Notes: generated from the letters alone by a model not told the origin. Counted from the first letter of the stretch, positions 37,197-46,526 are shown. The stretch: 64,000 nt of DNA from Lentzea fradiae (GCF_900100955.1 NZ_FNCC01000001.1:310001-374000); one strand, 5' to 3'. Program-made: numbers and translations.

Positions 37197-38758
37197 GACT
37201 TCGGCGTCCAGCGTTCGAGGTTCCACCACACGGCGTGCGCGAGGCCGTGGTCGTGCGGCTCGACCTGGGTCTCCTGCCCGTTCCACCGGTCGCGCAGGAC
37301 GTAGGTGTGGTCGAGGAACACCAGGAAGGCCCAGCCGGGGTCGGCCGCGTAGGCGCGCTGGAAGTCGTCGTACGCCTGCTTGCGGACCGCGGGGTCGAGG
37401 CTGCGGCGCGCGGTGTCGAGCGCGGTGTCCACAGTGGAGTTCCGGTACAGCGACATGTTCACGTAGCCGTCCTGGCCCGCGTACCTGCTGTGCAGCAACG
37501 TGTACGCGGCGGTGTCCGGGTCGTACGGGTCGCCGCCGCCCCAGACCGACGCGGCCTCGCCGCGGCGCTGGAGCATGACGTCGAACGTCGTCGCCTCCAC
37601 GGGGGCGTCGATGCCGAGCTTCGCGATGTCGGATGCCGCGGCGAGCGCGAGCTCCTTGCGCAGCACGTCCGGTGCCGGGTAGAGCACGGGCAGCCTGGCC
37701 GGTTGGCCGTCCTTCGCGCGCTTGCCGTCCGCGCCCTTGCGCCAGCCTGCCGCGTCGAGCAGCCGTTCGGCCTCGGCGACGTCGTAGGGGAACGCGGAGT
37801 CCTCGCTGTACCAGTCCTTCAGGTGCGGCGAGATCGGCGTGGACGCGGGCGTGCCGGAGCCCACCAGCACGGCGTCGATCATCGCCTGGCGGTTGATGCC
37901 CAGGTTGATCGCGCGCCGCACCTCGGGGCTGGAGGTCAGCGGCAGCTCGGACGGGATGCCGATGCCGCGGTAGTCGGCGGACGGGCTCTGCACGATCTTG
38001 TACCCGGCCCGGTCGCGGTAGGTCCCCGCGAGCTTGGGCGGCAGCACCGTGCCGTCGAACTCTCCGGCGGCCATGCGTGTCGCGCGGGCGTTGTCGTCGG
38101 GCACGAAGACCACGGTCACGGACTTGATCGCGGGTGCGCCGCCCCAGTAGTTCTCGTTGGCGCGCAACACCATCCGGTCACCCTTGCGCCACTCGGCGAC
38201 GGTGTACGGGCCGGTGCCGACCGGGGCGGTGTTGAACGGGGCGGCGTTGACGTCCACGCCGGAGAACTTCGCGGCGGGCACGATGCCGAGCGCGAGTTGC
38301 TGCGCGAACGGCGCGTACGGGTGGGAGAGCCGGAACTCGACGGTCTGCTGGTCGACGGCCACGACGTCGCTCATCGCGTCGAACCGCGACGCGATCGTGG
38401 AGTTCACCTTCGGGTCCAGCACCGACTTGTAGGTGAAGACGACGTCCTGCGCCGTCAGCGGTGTGCCGTCGGAGAACGTGATGTCCGTGCGCAGCTTCGC
38501 GGTCCACGTCAGGCCGTCCTCGGACGCCGTCGGCAGCTCCGAGGCCAGCGCGGGCTTCAGCGCCAGCGACGCGTCCCTCGTGACGAGGCCGTCGAAGATC
38601 TTCGCCGCGCCGTCCGGCGCGTAGCCGAGGATCGGGTTGAGGTTCTCGGGCTCGCTGCCCGCGCCGATGACGATCGACGTCGCCGGACCGGTCGTCTCGC
38701 CGTCGGGTGACGAGCACCCGGCCAGCAGGACGACGGCCAGCAGTAAAGCGCGCCGCAT
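37193..38758 (-). CDS. Family 5 substrate-binding lipoprotein (NikA/DppA-like)
   Basis: 521 aa. The lipobox LLAGC (Cys15) follows a basic n-region, so it is anchored at the membrane outer face. The SBP family 5 signature appears in IVIGAGSEPENLNPILG and in FSDGTPLTAQDVVFTYKSVLDP. NikA and DppA are both in this family. Nickel is favoured by the NikABCDE order of the operon, the divergent His-rich gene and a Nur-like box between them; peptides cannot be excluded. GGGGAGG lies 10 nt before ATG 38758. Confidence 0.88.
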   Translation of the reverse strand: MRRALLLAVVLLAGCSSPDGETTGPATSIVIGAGSEPENLNPILGYAPDGAAKIFDGLVTRDASLALKPALASELPTASEDGLTWTAKLRTDITFSDGTPLTAQDVVFTYKSVLDPKVNSTIASRFDAMSDVVAVDQQTVEFRLSHPYAPFAQQLALGIVPAAKFSGVDVNAAPFNTAPVGTGPYTVAEWRKGDRMVLRANENYWGGAPAIKSVTVVFVPDDNARATRMAAGEFDGTVLPPKLAGTYRDRAGYKIVQSPSADYRGIGIPSELPLTSSPEVRRAINLGINRQAMIDAVLVGSGTPASTPISPHLKDWYSEDSAFPYDVAEAERLLDAAGWRKGADGKRAKDGQPARLPVLYPAPDVLRKELALAAASDIAKLGIDAPVEATTFDVMLQRRGEAASVWGGGDPYDPDTAAYTLLHSRYAGQDGYVNMSLYRNSTVDTALDTARRSLDPAVRKQAYDDFQRAYAADPGWAFLVFLDHTYVLRDRWNGQETQVEPHDHGLAHAVWWNLERWTPKS

Positions 38759-38818
38759 CCAGGTTCCTCCCCAGCAAGGCCCGTGTTCACGGACGATCTT
38801 GTCGCCAGCCGTAGCTAA

Positions 38819-38835
38819 CAGCAAGTCAGTTGCAA
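38819..38835. promoter_or_regulatory. Nur-like box between the ABC operon and the His-rich gene
   Basis: CAGCAA-GTCAG-TTGCAA fits the actinomycete Nur (nickel-responsive Fur-family repressor) box, tTGCaa-N5-ttGCAA, with an exact second half-site and 4 of 6 bases in the first. A further CTTGCA lies at 38846-38851. It is 61 nt upstream of the binding-protein start and 56 nt upstream of the His-rich gene. Confidence 0.55.
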
Positions 38836-38890
38836 CAAGCAAGACCTTGCACGACTGCGGTCGTGTGACACTCGTGTCAGCATCAGAACC

Positions 38891-39076
38891 ATGACCAACG
38901 GAGTGCACTCGCACGAGCACAGCCACGGCGACAAGACCCACACGCATCCCCACGGCGCGCACGAGCACGACCACGTCGAGCACTCGCACACCCACGTCCA
39001 CGGCGGGGAAGAGCACTCACACGCCCACGTGCACGACGCGGGGCACCTGGAGGAGCACGAGCACTCTCACTCCTGA
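38891..39076 (+). CDS. Histidine-rich metal-binding peptide
   Basis: 61 aa of which 22 are His, in alternating H-x-H runs from residue 6 to 60, with Glu, Ser and Asp. There is no signal peptide or helix, so it is a soluble metal-storing or buffering peptide similar in kind to Hpn-like nickel proteins. It diverges from the NikABCDE-like operon across a Nur-like box, supporting a nickel role; zinc or cobalt are alternatives. The start is ATG 38891. Confidence 0.85.
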   Translation: MTNGVHSHEHSHGDKTHTHPHGAHEHDHVEHSHTHVHGGEEHSHAHVHDAGHLEEHEHSHS

Positions 39077-39143
39077 GCCTGGCCGGACGTCCTCAGGGCA
39101 GGTGCGGGCTCGCTGAAGTGCCGTCGCACCACCGGATCACCGG

Positions 39144-40847
39144 TCAGTGCGACTCGCGGGTGACCTCGCTGCCGCTGGAGCCGACCAGGAAGTCGAGGTC
39201 GGCTCCGGTGTCGGCGCCCAGCACGTGGTCGATGTAGAGCCGCTCCCAGCCGCGGCGCGGTGCCGCGAACGCCGCCGCCATCGCCTCGCTCGGGGTGCGG
39301 GTGAGGAAGTCCGGGTCCTCCACGTCGATCCGGCGGTTCGCGACGTCGAGCACGATGACGTCACCGGTGCGGACCAGGCCGAGCGGCCCGCCCGCCGCGG
39401 CCTCCGGCGCCACGTGCAGGACGACGGTGCCGTACGCGGTGCCGCTCATGCGCCCGTCGCAGATCCGGACCATGTCGCGCACACCCTGCTCCAGCAGCTT
39501 CCTGGGCAGCGGCATGTTCGACACCTCCGGCATGCCCGGGTAGCCGCGCGGTCCACAGCCGCGCAGCACCAGCACGGAGTCCGCGTCCACGTCGAGGTCC
39601 GGGTCGTCGACGCGCGCGTGGAAGTCCTCGATGCTGTCGAACACCACGGCCTTTCCCCGGTGCCGCAACAGGTGCGGGGACGCGGCGGCCGGTTTGACCA
39701 GCGCGCCGGACGGGGCGAGGTTGCCGCGCAGCACCGCGATCCCGCCCTCGGCGATGATCGGCTGCCGCCTGTCCCTGATCACCTCGGGGTCCCAGATCGG
39801 CGCGTCACCGAGGTGGTCGACCAGCGGGGTGCCGGTGACCGTCAGGGCCGAGGGGTCGAGCAGGTCGCGCACCTCCCGCAGGACGGCGAGCAGGCCGCCC
39901 GCGCGGTGGAAGTCCTCCATCAGGAACCGGCCCGCGGGCTGGAGGTCGACCAGCAGCGGGACGCCGGAGCCGATGCGGTCGAAGTCGTCGAGGGAGAGGT
40001 CGACACCGAGCCGTCCGGCGATGGCGAGCAGGTGCACCACCGCGTTGGTCGAGCCGCCGATCGCGGCCAGGGCGACGATCGCGTTGTGGAAGTTCGCCTT
40101 CGTGAGGAACGTGCTGGGACGCCTGTCCTTCTCGACCAGCTCGACGACGAGGCGGCCGGTGCCGTGCGACGCCTCCAGCAGCCTGGTGTCCGGCGCAGGG
40201 GTGCCGGCCACGCCGGGCACGACCGTGCCGAGCGCCTCCGCCACCAGTGCCATCGTGGACGCGGTGCCCATCGTGTTGCAGTGGCCGCGGCTGCGGATCA
40301 TCGCCGACTCCGACCGCAGGAACTGCTCGCGCGACAGCGTTCCGGCGCGCACCTCCTCGGACAGCCGCCACACGTCCGTGCCGCAGCCCAGCGGCACCCC
40401 GCGGAACGTGCCGGTGAGCATCGGCCCGCCGGGCACGACGACGGCGGGGACGTCGACGGACGCCGCGGCCATCAGCAGCGCGGGGATCGTCTTGTCGCAC
40501 CCTCCGAGCAGCACCACGCCGTCGACGGGGTTGGCGCGCAGCATCTCCTCGGTGGCCATCGCGGCCATGTTGCGCCACAGCATCGCGGTGGGGCGGACGT
40601 TCGTCTCGCCCAGTGACACCACCGGCAGGTTCAACGGGATGCCGCCCGCTTCGCGGATGCCGTTGGCGACGGAGGCGGCGACCTCGTTCAGGTGCGCGTT
40701 GCACGGGGTGAGGTCGCTCGCGGAGTTCGCGATGGCGATCTGCGGCCGCCGGAAGGCGTCGTCCGGGCCACCGCGGCGCATCCAGGCCCGGTGGATGTAG
40801 GAGTTGCGGTCGTCACCGGCGTACCACTGCTCGCTGCGAAGTCCCAC
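39144..40847 (-). CDS. IlvD/Edd-family dehydratase, probably of sugar acids
   Basis: 567 aa. Iron-sulfur ligands are visible in LTPCNAHL, GGCDKT and GHCNTMGTAST, with VLRGCGPRGYPGMPE and ICDGRMSG later. Besides dihydroxy-acid dehydratase the family includes L-arabonate, D-xylonate and gluconate dehydratases, and the GHCNTMGTAS block and a YIHRAWMRRGG start favour the sugar-acid group. No other branched-chain gene is nearby, which supports this. GTG 40847 has GGAGG 6 nt upstream (40853-40857). Confidence 0.88.
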   Translation of the reverse strand: MGLRSEQWYAGDDRNSYIHRAWMRRGGPDDAFRRPQIAIANSASDLTPCNAHLNEVAASVANGIREAGGIPLNLPVVSLGETNVRPTAMLWRNMAAMATEEMLRANPVDGVVLLGGCDKTIPALLMAAASVDVPAVVVPGGPMLTGTFRGVPLGCGTDVWRLSEEVRAGTLSREQFLRSESAMIRSRGHCNTMGTASTMALVAEALGTVVPGVAGTPAPDTRLLEASHGTGRLVVELVEKDRRPSTFLTKANFHNAIVALAAIGGSTNAVVHLLAIAGRLGVDLSLDDFDRIGSGVPLLVDLQPAGRFLMEDFHRAGGLLAVLREVRDLLDPSALTVTGTPLVDHLGDAPIWDPEVIRDRRQPIIAEGGIAVLRGNLAPSGALVKPAAASPHLLRHRGKAVVFDSIEDFHARVDDPDLDVDADSVLVLRGCGPRGYPGMPEVSNMPLPRKLLEQGVRDMVRICDGRMSGTAYGTVVLHVAPEAAAGGPLGLVRTGDVIVLDVANRRIDVEDPDFLTRTPSEAMAAAFAAPRRGWERLYIDHVLGADTGADLDFLVGSSGSEVTRESH

Positions 40848-41085
40848 TGCGCCTCCTCGCGGTCCCCGCCGACGATAACCACCTCGGAGGGTCCGGCGGC
40901 AGCCGCGAATGACGTAGATCGGCCCGCACATCTGACCGGTGGTGGAGACCGGGTTCTGGCCGAGCACCGCGTTGTCGGTGCTCTCGGCTCCTGTGACGAG
41001 TTTGCGTTCCCCCTGCCGGGGTAACCGCGTCGTGCGTCAAACAGTCGGCGCGGCTACCCCCGGTGGGCGGAAGGCGGTCGTCGTG

Positions 41086-41406
41086 ATGGCGTTGGTGCTG
41101 GATTACGCGTTGCGGGTCACCAGGGAGCTCGGTCTCAGCGGCGAGTCGTCCTGCGTGGACCGGGACAAGCCGGTGCGCGTGTACATCGCGGTCGACGGCG
41201 AGCTTCCCGCCCATCCCGGACTGCACGTCGCTCTGCTGTGGACGCGGAGCCACGGCTGGGCGATCGCCGTGGAGGAGCCGGGCGGATCCGAGCTGAAGGT
41301 CGTGGCGCACCTGGGCGGTGTGGTGGAACCACCGCCCGCGACGGTCGCCCGCTGGGTGCGGCGGCAGCTCGCCGCCGGCCCCGCACCGGCAGGTCACGTG
41401 GCCTGA
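41086..41406 (+). CDS. DUF6292 protein
   Basis: 106 aa. The pattern ALRVTRELGL, RVYIAVDGELPAHPGLHVALLW, HGWAIAVEEPG, and HLGGVVEPPPATVARWVRR is that of DUF6292, small proteins found mainly in Pseudonocardiaceae and of unknown role. ATG 41086 was chosen, GTG 41083 is in frame. The gene is followed by a strong terminator. The 238 nt before it, back to the dehydratase start, hold no visible gene. Confidence 0.8.
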   Translation: MALVLDYALRVTRELGLSGESSCVDRDKPVRVYIAVDGELPAHPGLHVALLWTRSHGWAIAVEEPGGSELKVVAHLGGVVEPPPATVARWVRRQLAAGPAPAGHVA

Positions 41407-41408
41407 CA

Positions 41409-41448
41409 GGTCCGGCCCCCACCCGCGCGAGCGAGTGGGGGCCGGACC
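41409..41448. terminator. Bidirectional terminator
   Basis: GGTCCGGCCCCCAC and GTGGGGGCCGGACC pair over 14 bp with a 12-nt loop. It begins 2 nt after the DUF6292 stop and ends 18 nt before the end of MMPL on the other strand. TTCTT follows on the plus strand. Confidence 0.9.
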
Positions 41449-41466
41449 TTCTTCACGTGGTGCGGG

Positions 41467-43626
41467 TCAGCCGACGGCGACCGGCTCCTTCTCGTCCTTC
41501 TTCTCGGACAGGCCGTCGAGCGCGGTGCCCTCGACGTCGAGCTCCGGCAGCCAGCGCAGCCACTTCGGCAGCCACCAGGCGCGCTCGCCGATCAGGGCCA
41601 GCGCGGCGGGCACCAGCACCATGCGGACGACGAACGCGTCCACGAAGATGCCGACGGCCAGGGCGAACGCGATCGACTTCACGGTCGGCTCGCCCGCGGG
41701 GACGAAGCCCGCGAAGACCGAGAACATGATCAGCGCCGCGGCCACGACGACCGGGGCCGCCTGGCGGAAGCCAGTGGTGATGGCCTCGATCGGCTTGGCG
41801 CCGCGGTGGTGCGCCTCGTGCATGCGGGACACCAGGAAGATCTGGTAGTCCATCGCCAGGCCGAACAGGATGCCGATCACCAGGATCGGGGTGAGGCTGA
41901 TCAGCGGGCCGGTGCCGTCGAGGTTGACCGCGTCGGCGATCCAGCCCCACTGGAACACCGCGACGGTGGCGCCGAGCGACGAGCCGATGGTGAGCAGGAA
42001 GCCCAGCACGCCCACGAGCGGCACGAGCAGCGAGCGGAACACCAGGACCAGCAGCACCAGGGCGAGCCCGACGACCACCGCGAGGTAGATCGGCAGCGCG
42101 CGGTCGAGCGAGGTGGCCACGTCGACGCTCACGGCGGTGGCACCGGTGACGGACGCCTTGGCACCGTCCAGACCCGCCAGCTCGGCGCGCAGGTCGGCGA
42201 CGAGCTGCTCGGTCTCCGCGCTGTCCGGGCCGGACTTCGGGATGACGGTGAGCATGGCGGACTGGCCGTCCTGGCTCGGCTGGGCCGGCGTCACGAGGGC
42301 GACGTCGGACAGCTTCGCGATCGGCTCGGCGGCCTTGGTGGCCGCCGCGGCGGCGTCGTCACCCTCGACGAGGACGACGATCGGGCCGTTGAAGCCCTCG
42401 CCGAAGCCCTTCGCGAGGATCTGGTCGGCGCGTTCCTGGGTGGAACCGGCCGGCGGCCGCTGGATCAGCGTGGTGTCCATGGACGCCACGGGGATCGACA
42501 CGATGCCGAGCGCCACGACCGACAGCAGCAGGGCGACGAGGCGGTGACGGGTGATCGCGTTGCCCCAGCCGCGGATGACGCCGCGGTCCTTCGGCTCGAC
42601 GGCCTCGGCGGCGCGTTCCTTGCGGGTCAGCACGCGGCGGCCGAGCATGGCCAGGACGGCGGGCACCAGCGTGATGGCGATCAGCACCGCGACGATGATC
42701 GTGGCGGCGGCCGAGACACCCATCTGCGTGAGGAACGGGATGTCCGCGATCGCGAGGCCCACCAGCGCGATGACGACGGTCAGACCGGCCGTCACGACGG
42801 CGGAGCCGGCCGTGCCGACCGCGGTGCCGACGGCGTGGCCGACGTCCGAGCCGTGGCGCAGCTCCTGGCGGTAGCGGTTGATGATGAAGAGCGCGTAGTC
42901 GATGCCGACCGCGAGACCCAGCATCGAGGCGAGGATCGGGGTCGTCGACTGCAGGTCCATGAACCCGGTCGCGATGGTGATGCCCAGCACGCCGATGCCG
43001 ACGCCGATGCCGGCGCTCAGCAGGTTCATGCCCGCCGTCACCAGCGAGCCGTAGGTCAGGGCGAGCACGACCAGCGCCAGCACGACACCGATGGCCTCGG
43101 TCGGGCCGCCGACGTGCGGGATCTCCTGCATCGCGGTGCCGGAGACCTCGACGGTCAGGCCCGCTGCGCGCGCCTTGTCGACGGCCTTGAGCAGCTCGGC
43201 GCGCTGGTCGTCGGTGACCTCACCGGGCTTCGCGTCGTAGGTGACGGTGCTGTAGCCGACGTTGACGTCCTGGTTGACGCTCGGGGCCGCCGGGTCGAGC
43301 GGGTTCGTCGCCGACTTCACGCCCTGCAACGCGGACGCGTCGGTCACCAGGTCGGTGATCGTCTGCACGTGCTGCGGCAGCTTCTCGCCGTCCGGCGCCT
43401 GCAGGACGACGCGGGCCGCGGCGGACTCGCCGGTGCCGAACTTCTCCTGGATGCGCTCCAGGGCGGTCGTCGACTCCTGGCCGGGGATGGACATCGAGCT
43501 CGACGTCTCGCCACCCAGCGTGAACGCGCCGATGCCGGAGCCGACCAGCACGAGCAGCCAGATGAGGACGACCAGGAAGCGGTGCCGGTGGGCACCCTTC
43601 CCGAGTCGGTAGAGCAGTTTCGCCAT
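41467..43626 (-). CDS. MMPL-family RND transporter
   Basis: 719 aa with 12 membrane helices in two halves, each with a large extracellular loop after the first helix. Typical segments are LAVGIDYALFIINRYRQEL and LFGLAMDYQIFLVSRMHE, which carry the Asp-Tyr pair for proton transport. MMPL proteins export lipids or drugs. The TetR gene is 5 nt upstream and likely controls it. ATG 43626 begins the chain MAKLLYRLG. Confidence 0.93.
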   Translation of the reverse strand: MAKLLYRLGKGAHRHRFLVVLIWLLVLVGSGIGAFTLGGETSSSMSIPGQESTTALERIQEKFGTGESAAARVVLQAPDGEKLPQHVQTITDLVTDASALQGVKSATNPLDPAAPSVNQDVNVGYSTVTYDAKPGEVTDDQRAELLKAVDKARAAGLTVEVSGTAMQEIPHVGGPTEAIGVVLALVVLALTYGSLVTAGMNLLSAGIGVGIGVLGITIATGFMDLQSTTPILASMLGLAVGIDYALFIINRYRQELRHGSDVGHAVGTAVGTAGSAVVTAGLTVVIALVGLAIADIPFLTQMGVSAAATIIVAVLIAITLVPAVLAMLGRRVLTRKERAAEAVEPKDRGVIRGWGNAITRHRLVALLLSVVALGIVSIPVASMDTTLIQRPPAGSTQERADQILAKGFGEGFNGPIVVLVEGDDAAAAATKAAEPIAKLSDVALVTPAQPSQDGQSAMLTVIPKSGPDSAETEQLVADLRAELAGLDGAKASVTGATAVSVDVATSLDRALPIYLAVVVGLALVLLVLVFRSLLVPLVGVLGFLLTIGSSLGATVAVFQWGWIADAVNLDGTGPLISLTPILVIGILFGLAMDYQIFLVSRMHEAHHRGAKPIEAITTGFRQAAPVVVAAALIMFSVFAGFVPAGEPTVKSIAFALAVGIFVDAFVVRMVLVPAALALIGERAWWLPKWLRWLPELDVEGTALDGLSEKKDEKEPVAVG

Positions 43627-43631
43627 GGTGG

Positions 43632-44204
43632 TCAGTTCTCCCGGTGCCCGAGTGCGTCGTAGCAGGTAGCGAGGATCAAGGGGCGCCACGTCGCCTTGTC
43701 GCCGCCCTCCTGGTTCGCCAGGAGGGTGAGCACGGCGACGGCGCTGAGCGCGCCGACGACGCGGATCGCGCGTGGCAGGTCGTTGTCGGGGTCGAGCACG
43801 AAGATCTCGTTGAGCAGCAGTTCGTCCTGGGCCTGCAGCGGGTCCCGCGCCGGTCGCTTGGCCTCGTCGGGGGCCGTCATGAAGCGGAACAGCAGGGAGA
43901 CCATGCCGGGCCGGTCCAGCGCGTAGTCGGTGAGCAGCTCGATCGCCCGCCGTTCCCGCACCGGCCCGGTGGGCAGGTCCCGCACCAGGTCGAGCACGTG
44001 CCGGCAGATGACGCGGCTCTGCTCCCAGGCCGCCTCGAAGAGGGCGTCCTTGCTGGGGAAGTGGTGCAGCAGACCGGCTTTGGACAGGCCGACGGCGTCG
44101 GCGAGCGACTTCAACGACGTCTGCTCGAACCCGTGCCGCGCGAAGAGCGCGGCGGCGGCGTCGAGGATCTTCTCGTCGACGCCGGCTCGGAGCTGTCGTG
44201 ACAT
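43632..44204 (-). CDS. TetR-family regulator of the MMPL transporter
   Basis: 190 aa. The N-terminal HTH (ILDAAAALFARHGFEQTSLKSLADAVGLSKAGLLHHF, residues 13-48) is typical of TetR. The remaining helical domain binds an unknown ligand. It precedes the MMPL gene by 5 nt and is probably autoregulated through two 19-23-bp inverted repeats upstream of its start. ATG 44204. Confidence 0.92.
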   Translation of the reverse strand: MSRQLRAGVDEKILDAAAALFARHGFEQTSLKSLADAVGLSKAGLLHHFPSKDALFEAAWEQSRVICRHVLDLVRDLPTGPVRERRAIELLTDYALDRPGMVSLLFRFMTAPDEAKRPARDPLQAQDELLLNEIFVLDPDNDLPRAIRVVGALSAVAVLTLLANQEGGDKATWRPLILATCYDALGHREN

Positions 44205-44223
44205 GCGCTCGACTTTACGACGT

Positions 44224-44265
44224 TTACCGACCGGTTCGGTAGGTAAACCGACCGAATCGGTCGGT
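44224..44265. promoter_or_regulatory. Double TetR operator
   Basis: Two adjacent near-palindromes: TTACC-x-ACCG...CGGT-x-GGTAA (44224-44246), and ACCGACCGA-A-TCGGTCGGT (44247-44265) with exact 9-bp arms around one base. They lie 20-61 nt upstream of the tetR start, and 69-110 nt from GTG 44334. TTCGGT-type halves are shared by both. Confidence 0.8.
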
Positions 44266-44333
44266 GGCGTTCGTCACTCCAACGGGGGAACGAATGACAA
44301 CCAGCGGTAACCGGGGGCCATCACAATGGGCGG

Positions 44334-44876
44334 GTGATCGAGATGCGCGCCGTGGTCGAGGTGCCCGGCGGTTACGTGGAGCTGTCGGGGCGGATGACCC
44401 AGGACGACGTCGGCACCGCACTGGCCGCGATCGCCGGCTACGTCGTGGGCGTCGACGCCGAACCCGGTCCGGAACAGCTCCGCGCGCTGCTGGCCGAAGA
44501 GATGATCGTCATGGCCGGCGGCCTGTCCGTCCTCGACACCACGACCGGCGTGCGGATCGTGCCCGGCTGCTGCGCCGGTCTGGAGAGCTGGCGCGACTGG
44601 GCGCTGTTCCTCGACGGCGAGGTGCCGTGGCTCGGCCACTCGCCCGCGCCGGGCGTCGAGCTCACCGCGGACGTGGTGCGGCTGTGGCAGGACGAGGACG
44701 CCCAGGAACCGCCCTCGTGCGAGATCCCGCTGGCCGACCTGCCAGGCCACCTGCGGGGGGTGCGGCGGGACCTGGACGCTTTCCTGTGGCTCGTCCGGAC
44801 GTGGGCGCCGCACGGGATGGGCGAGGACCTGGCGGCCCGGTTCGACGAGGACTTCGCCGTCAGCGCCCCGCTCTGA
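44334..44876 (+). CDS. Hypothetical protein
   Basis: 180 aa of no recognised family. It lacks a signal and membrane helices. It has an acidic pattern, a DTTTGVRIVPGCCAGLESWRDW block with adjacent cysteines, and a Trp-rich middle. It is divergent from the tetR gene, so its promoter shares the double operator, and a role in the same response is possible. GTG 44334 and ATG 44343 are both possible starts. Followed by DUF1905 at 14 nt. Confidence 0.6.
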   Translation: MIEMRAVVEVPGGYVELSGRMTQDDVGTALAAIAGYVVGVDAEPGPEQLRALLAEEMIVMAGGLSVLDTTTGVRIVPGCCAGLESWRDWALFLDGEVPWLGHSPAPGVELTADVVRLWQDEDAQEPPSCEIPLADLPGHLRGVRRDLDAFLWLVRTWAPHGMGEDLAARFDEDFAVSAPL

Positions 44877-44890
44877 GGGAGAATGCGCGG

Positions 44891-45181
44891 ATGTTCGTCT
44901 TCGACGCGGAACTGTGGCTGTGGGACGCCCGCCGCATGGACACGTGGACCTTCGTGACGCTGCCGGAGGACGTCTCGGACCAGATCCGCGACGTGGCCGC
45001 ACCCGGCGCGGGCTTCGGGTCGGTGAAGGTGCGCGCCGGGGTCGGGGCCAGCACGTGGTCCACCTCGGTGTTCCCGGACAAGCGGTCCGGGTGCTACGTG
45101 CTGCCGGTGAAAGCGGCCGTGCGCAAGAAGAACGACGTGGCTCCCGGCGACGTCATCCAGGTGACGGTCGAACTGGTCTAG
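44891..45181 (+). CDS. DUF1905 protein
   Basis: 96 aa. Strand pattern FDAELWLW, TWTFVTLPED, GSVKVRAGVG, WSTSVFPDKRSGCYVLPVKAAVRK and DVIQVTVEL is DUF1905, a small beta-barrel family of unknown role. It is 14 nt downstream of the hypothetical gene, with GAGGGA upstream. No YdeI C-terminal domain is attached. Confidence 0.9.
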   Translation: MFVFDAELWLWDARRMDTWTFVTLPEDVSDQIRDVAAPGAGFGSVKVRAGVGASTWSTSVFPDKRSGCYVLPVKAAVRKKNDVAPGDVIQVTVELV

Positions 45182-45302
45182 GCGCGCCCGGTCGAGGTCA
45201 GGACCCGAGGGGCCGGCAAGTGGTCGTTCTTCCCGCCGCTGTCAGCCTGACAGGTCGATGCGGGTGCCGGAGTGCGGACAGGGACCCATGTGCCGGTGAG
45301 TC

Positions 45303-46526
45303 CTAGGTGGCGCGACTCGCCTCGGGGTGCAGTCGTGCGCGGATGACCAAGGCGGCGACCAGCCCCGCCGCGGTGACGGCGGCGGTGGTGGCGAAGACCG
45401 CTCCCGTTCCCGCGACGCCCCCGACGACCCCGGCCAGGACGGGACCGGCGACCTGGCCCACGTACCCGGCGGAGACGTTGTAGCCGAGCACGAGGCCGAC
45501 GGTGTCGTCCGGGAGGAGCCGGCGGATCGTGGCGACCACGGTCGGCGTGACCCCGCCGAGGGCGAGGCCGGTCGCGAACCGGAGCGCGGCGAACGAGATG
45601 ATCTCCGGTGCCACCGCCTGCAACGCGAGGAGCACCGTCGCGGCGGCGAGGCTGCCGGCCAGCACCCTGAGGTGTCCCGCCCGGTCGGCGATCCTGCCCA
45701 GCCACGGTCCGGACAGGATCGTCCCGGCCGCGGTGAGCGAGAACGTCACCGCGGCGAGCAGGGCGACGTGGCCGGTGCCGCCGGTGAGGTGCTCGACGTG
45801 GACGGTGATGATCGGCTCGACCGAGATCGCCGCGAACACCAGCAGTGCCGACAGTCCCAGCAGGGCCAGCACGAGCGGTTTCCTGGTGACCCCTGCCCAG
45901 CCCCCGGTCCTCACCGACGCGGAGCCGCGGGGCGCGGACCGGGTCTCCTTCAACAGGAACGCGGTGCCGAGGAACGCGCAGAAGATCAGCACGCCGGTGG
46001 CGAGGAAGGCGACGTCGACACCGGCCGTCTGGGCGATCGTGCCGCCCAGGAGCGGCCCGGCGACGTTGCCCGCCATGATCGCCGACGACAGCACCCCCAG
46101 CGCCCAGGCCGACCGGTCTTCCGGGGTCTGCGCGGCGACGAGGATCGTCGACCCCGAGGCGTAGCCGCCGAGCAGTCCCGTGAGCAGGCGCAGCGCGACG
46201 AGCTGCCCCACGTCCTGGGCGAGCCCGGTCAGCGACATCGCGACCGCCATGCCGAGGCTCGCGCGGATCAGCATGGGCTTGCGCCCGTACCGGTCCCCGA
46301 GTCGGCCCCACAGCGGAGCGGTCAGCGCGGCCGTGAGGAACGTGGCCGCGTAGGCGATGCCCGACCACGTGGTGACCGCCGCCGGATCGGTGACGCCGAG
46401 GTCGCGGACGTACAACGGCAGGATCGGGAGGATCAGCGTCATCCCGACGATGGTCGTGAACGACCCCGCCGCGCAGACGGCGAGGTTGCGGCGCCAGTGC
46501 GGTGCGGTGCTGGTGGAAGCGCTCAT
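45303..46526 (-). CDS. MFS transporter (drug-efflux type)
   Basis: 407 aa with 12 helices. The MFS motif A is visible as LWGRLGDRYGRKPMLIRA between helices 2 and 3 and again, less well, after helix 8. It lies alone with no adjacent regulator. Convergent with DUF1905, with CTGTCAG-C-CTGACAG (45239-45253), a possible terminator hairpin, between. Substrate unknown. ATG 46526 is preferred since it gives the usual length. Confidence 0.9.
   Translation of the reverse strand: MSASTSTAPHWRRNLAVCAAGSFTTIVGMTLILPILPLYVRDLGVTDPAAVTTWSGIAYAATFLTAALTAPLWGRLGDRYGRKPMLIRASLGMAVAMSLTGLAQDVGQLVALRLLTGLLGGYASGSTILVAAQTPEDRSAWALGVLSSAIMAGNVAGPLLGGTIAQTAGVDVAFLATGVLIFCAFLGTAFLLKETRSAPRGSASVRTGGWAGVTRKPLVLALLGLSALLVFAAISVEPIITVHVEHLTGGTGHVALLAAVTFSLTAAGTILSGPWLGRIADRAGHLRVLAGSLAAATVLLALQAVAPEIISFAALRFATGLALGGVTPTVVATIRRLLPDDTVGLVLGYNVSAGYVGQVAGPVLAGVVGGVAGTGAVFATTAAVTAAGLVAALVIRARLHPEASRAT

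Noticed and set aside
39077-39143. Possible terminator after the His-rich gene
   Set aside because: I could not find a clean hairpin; weak pairings only.
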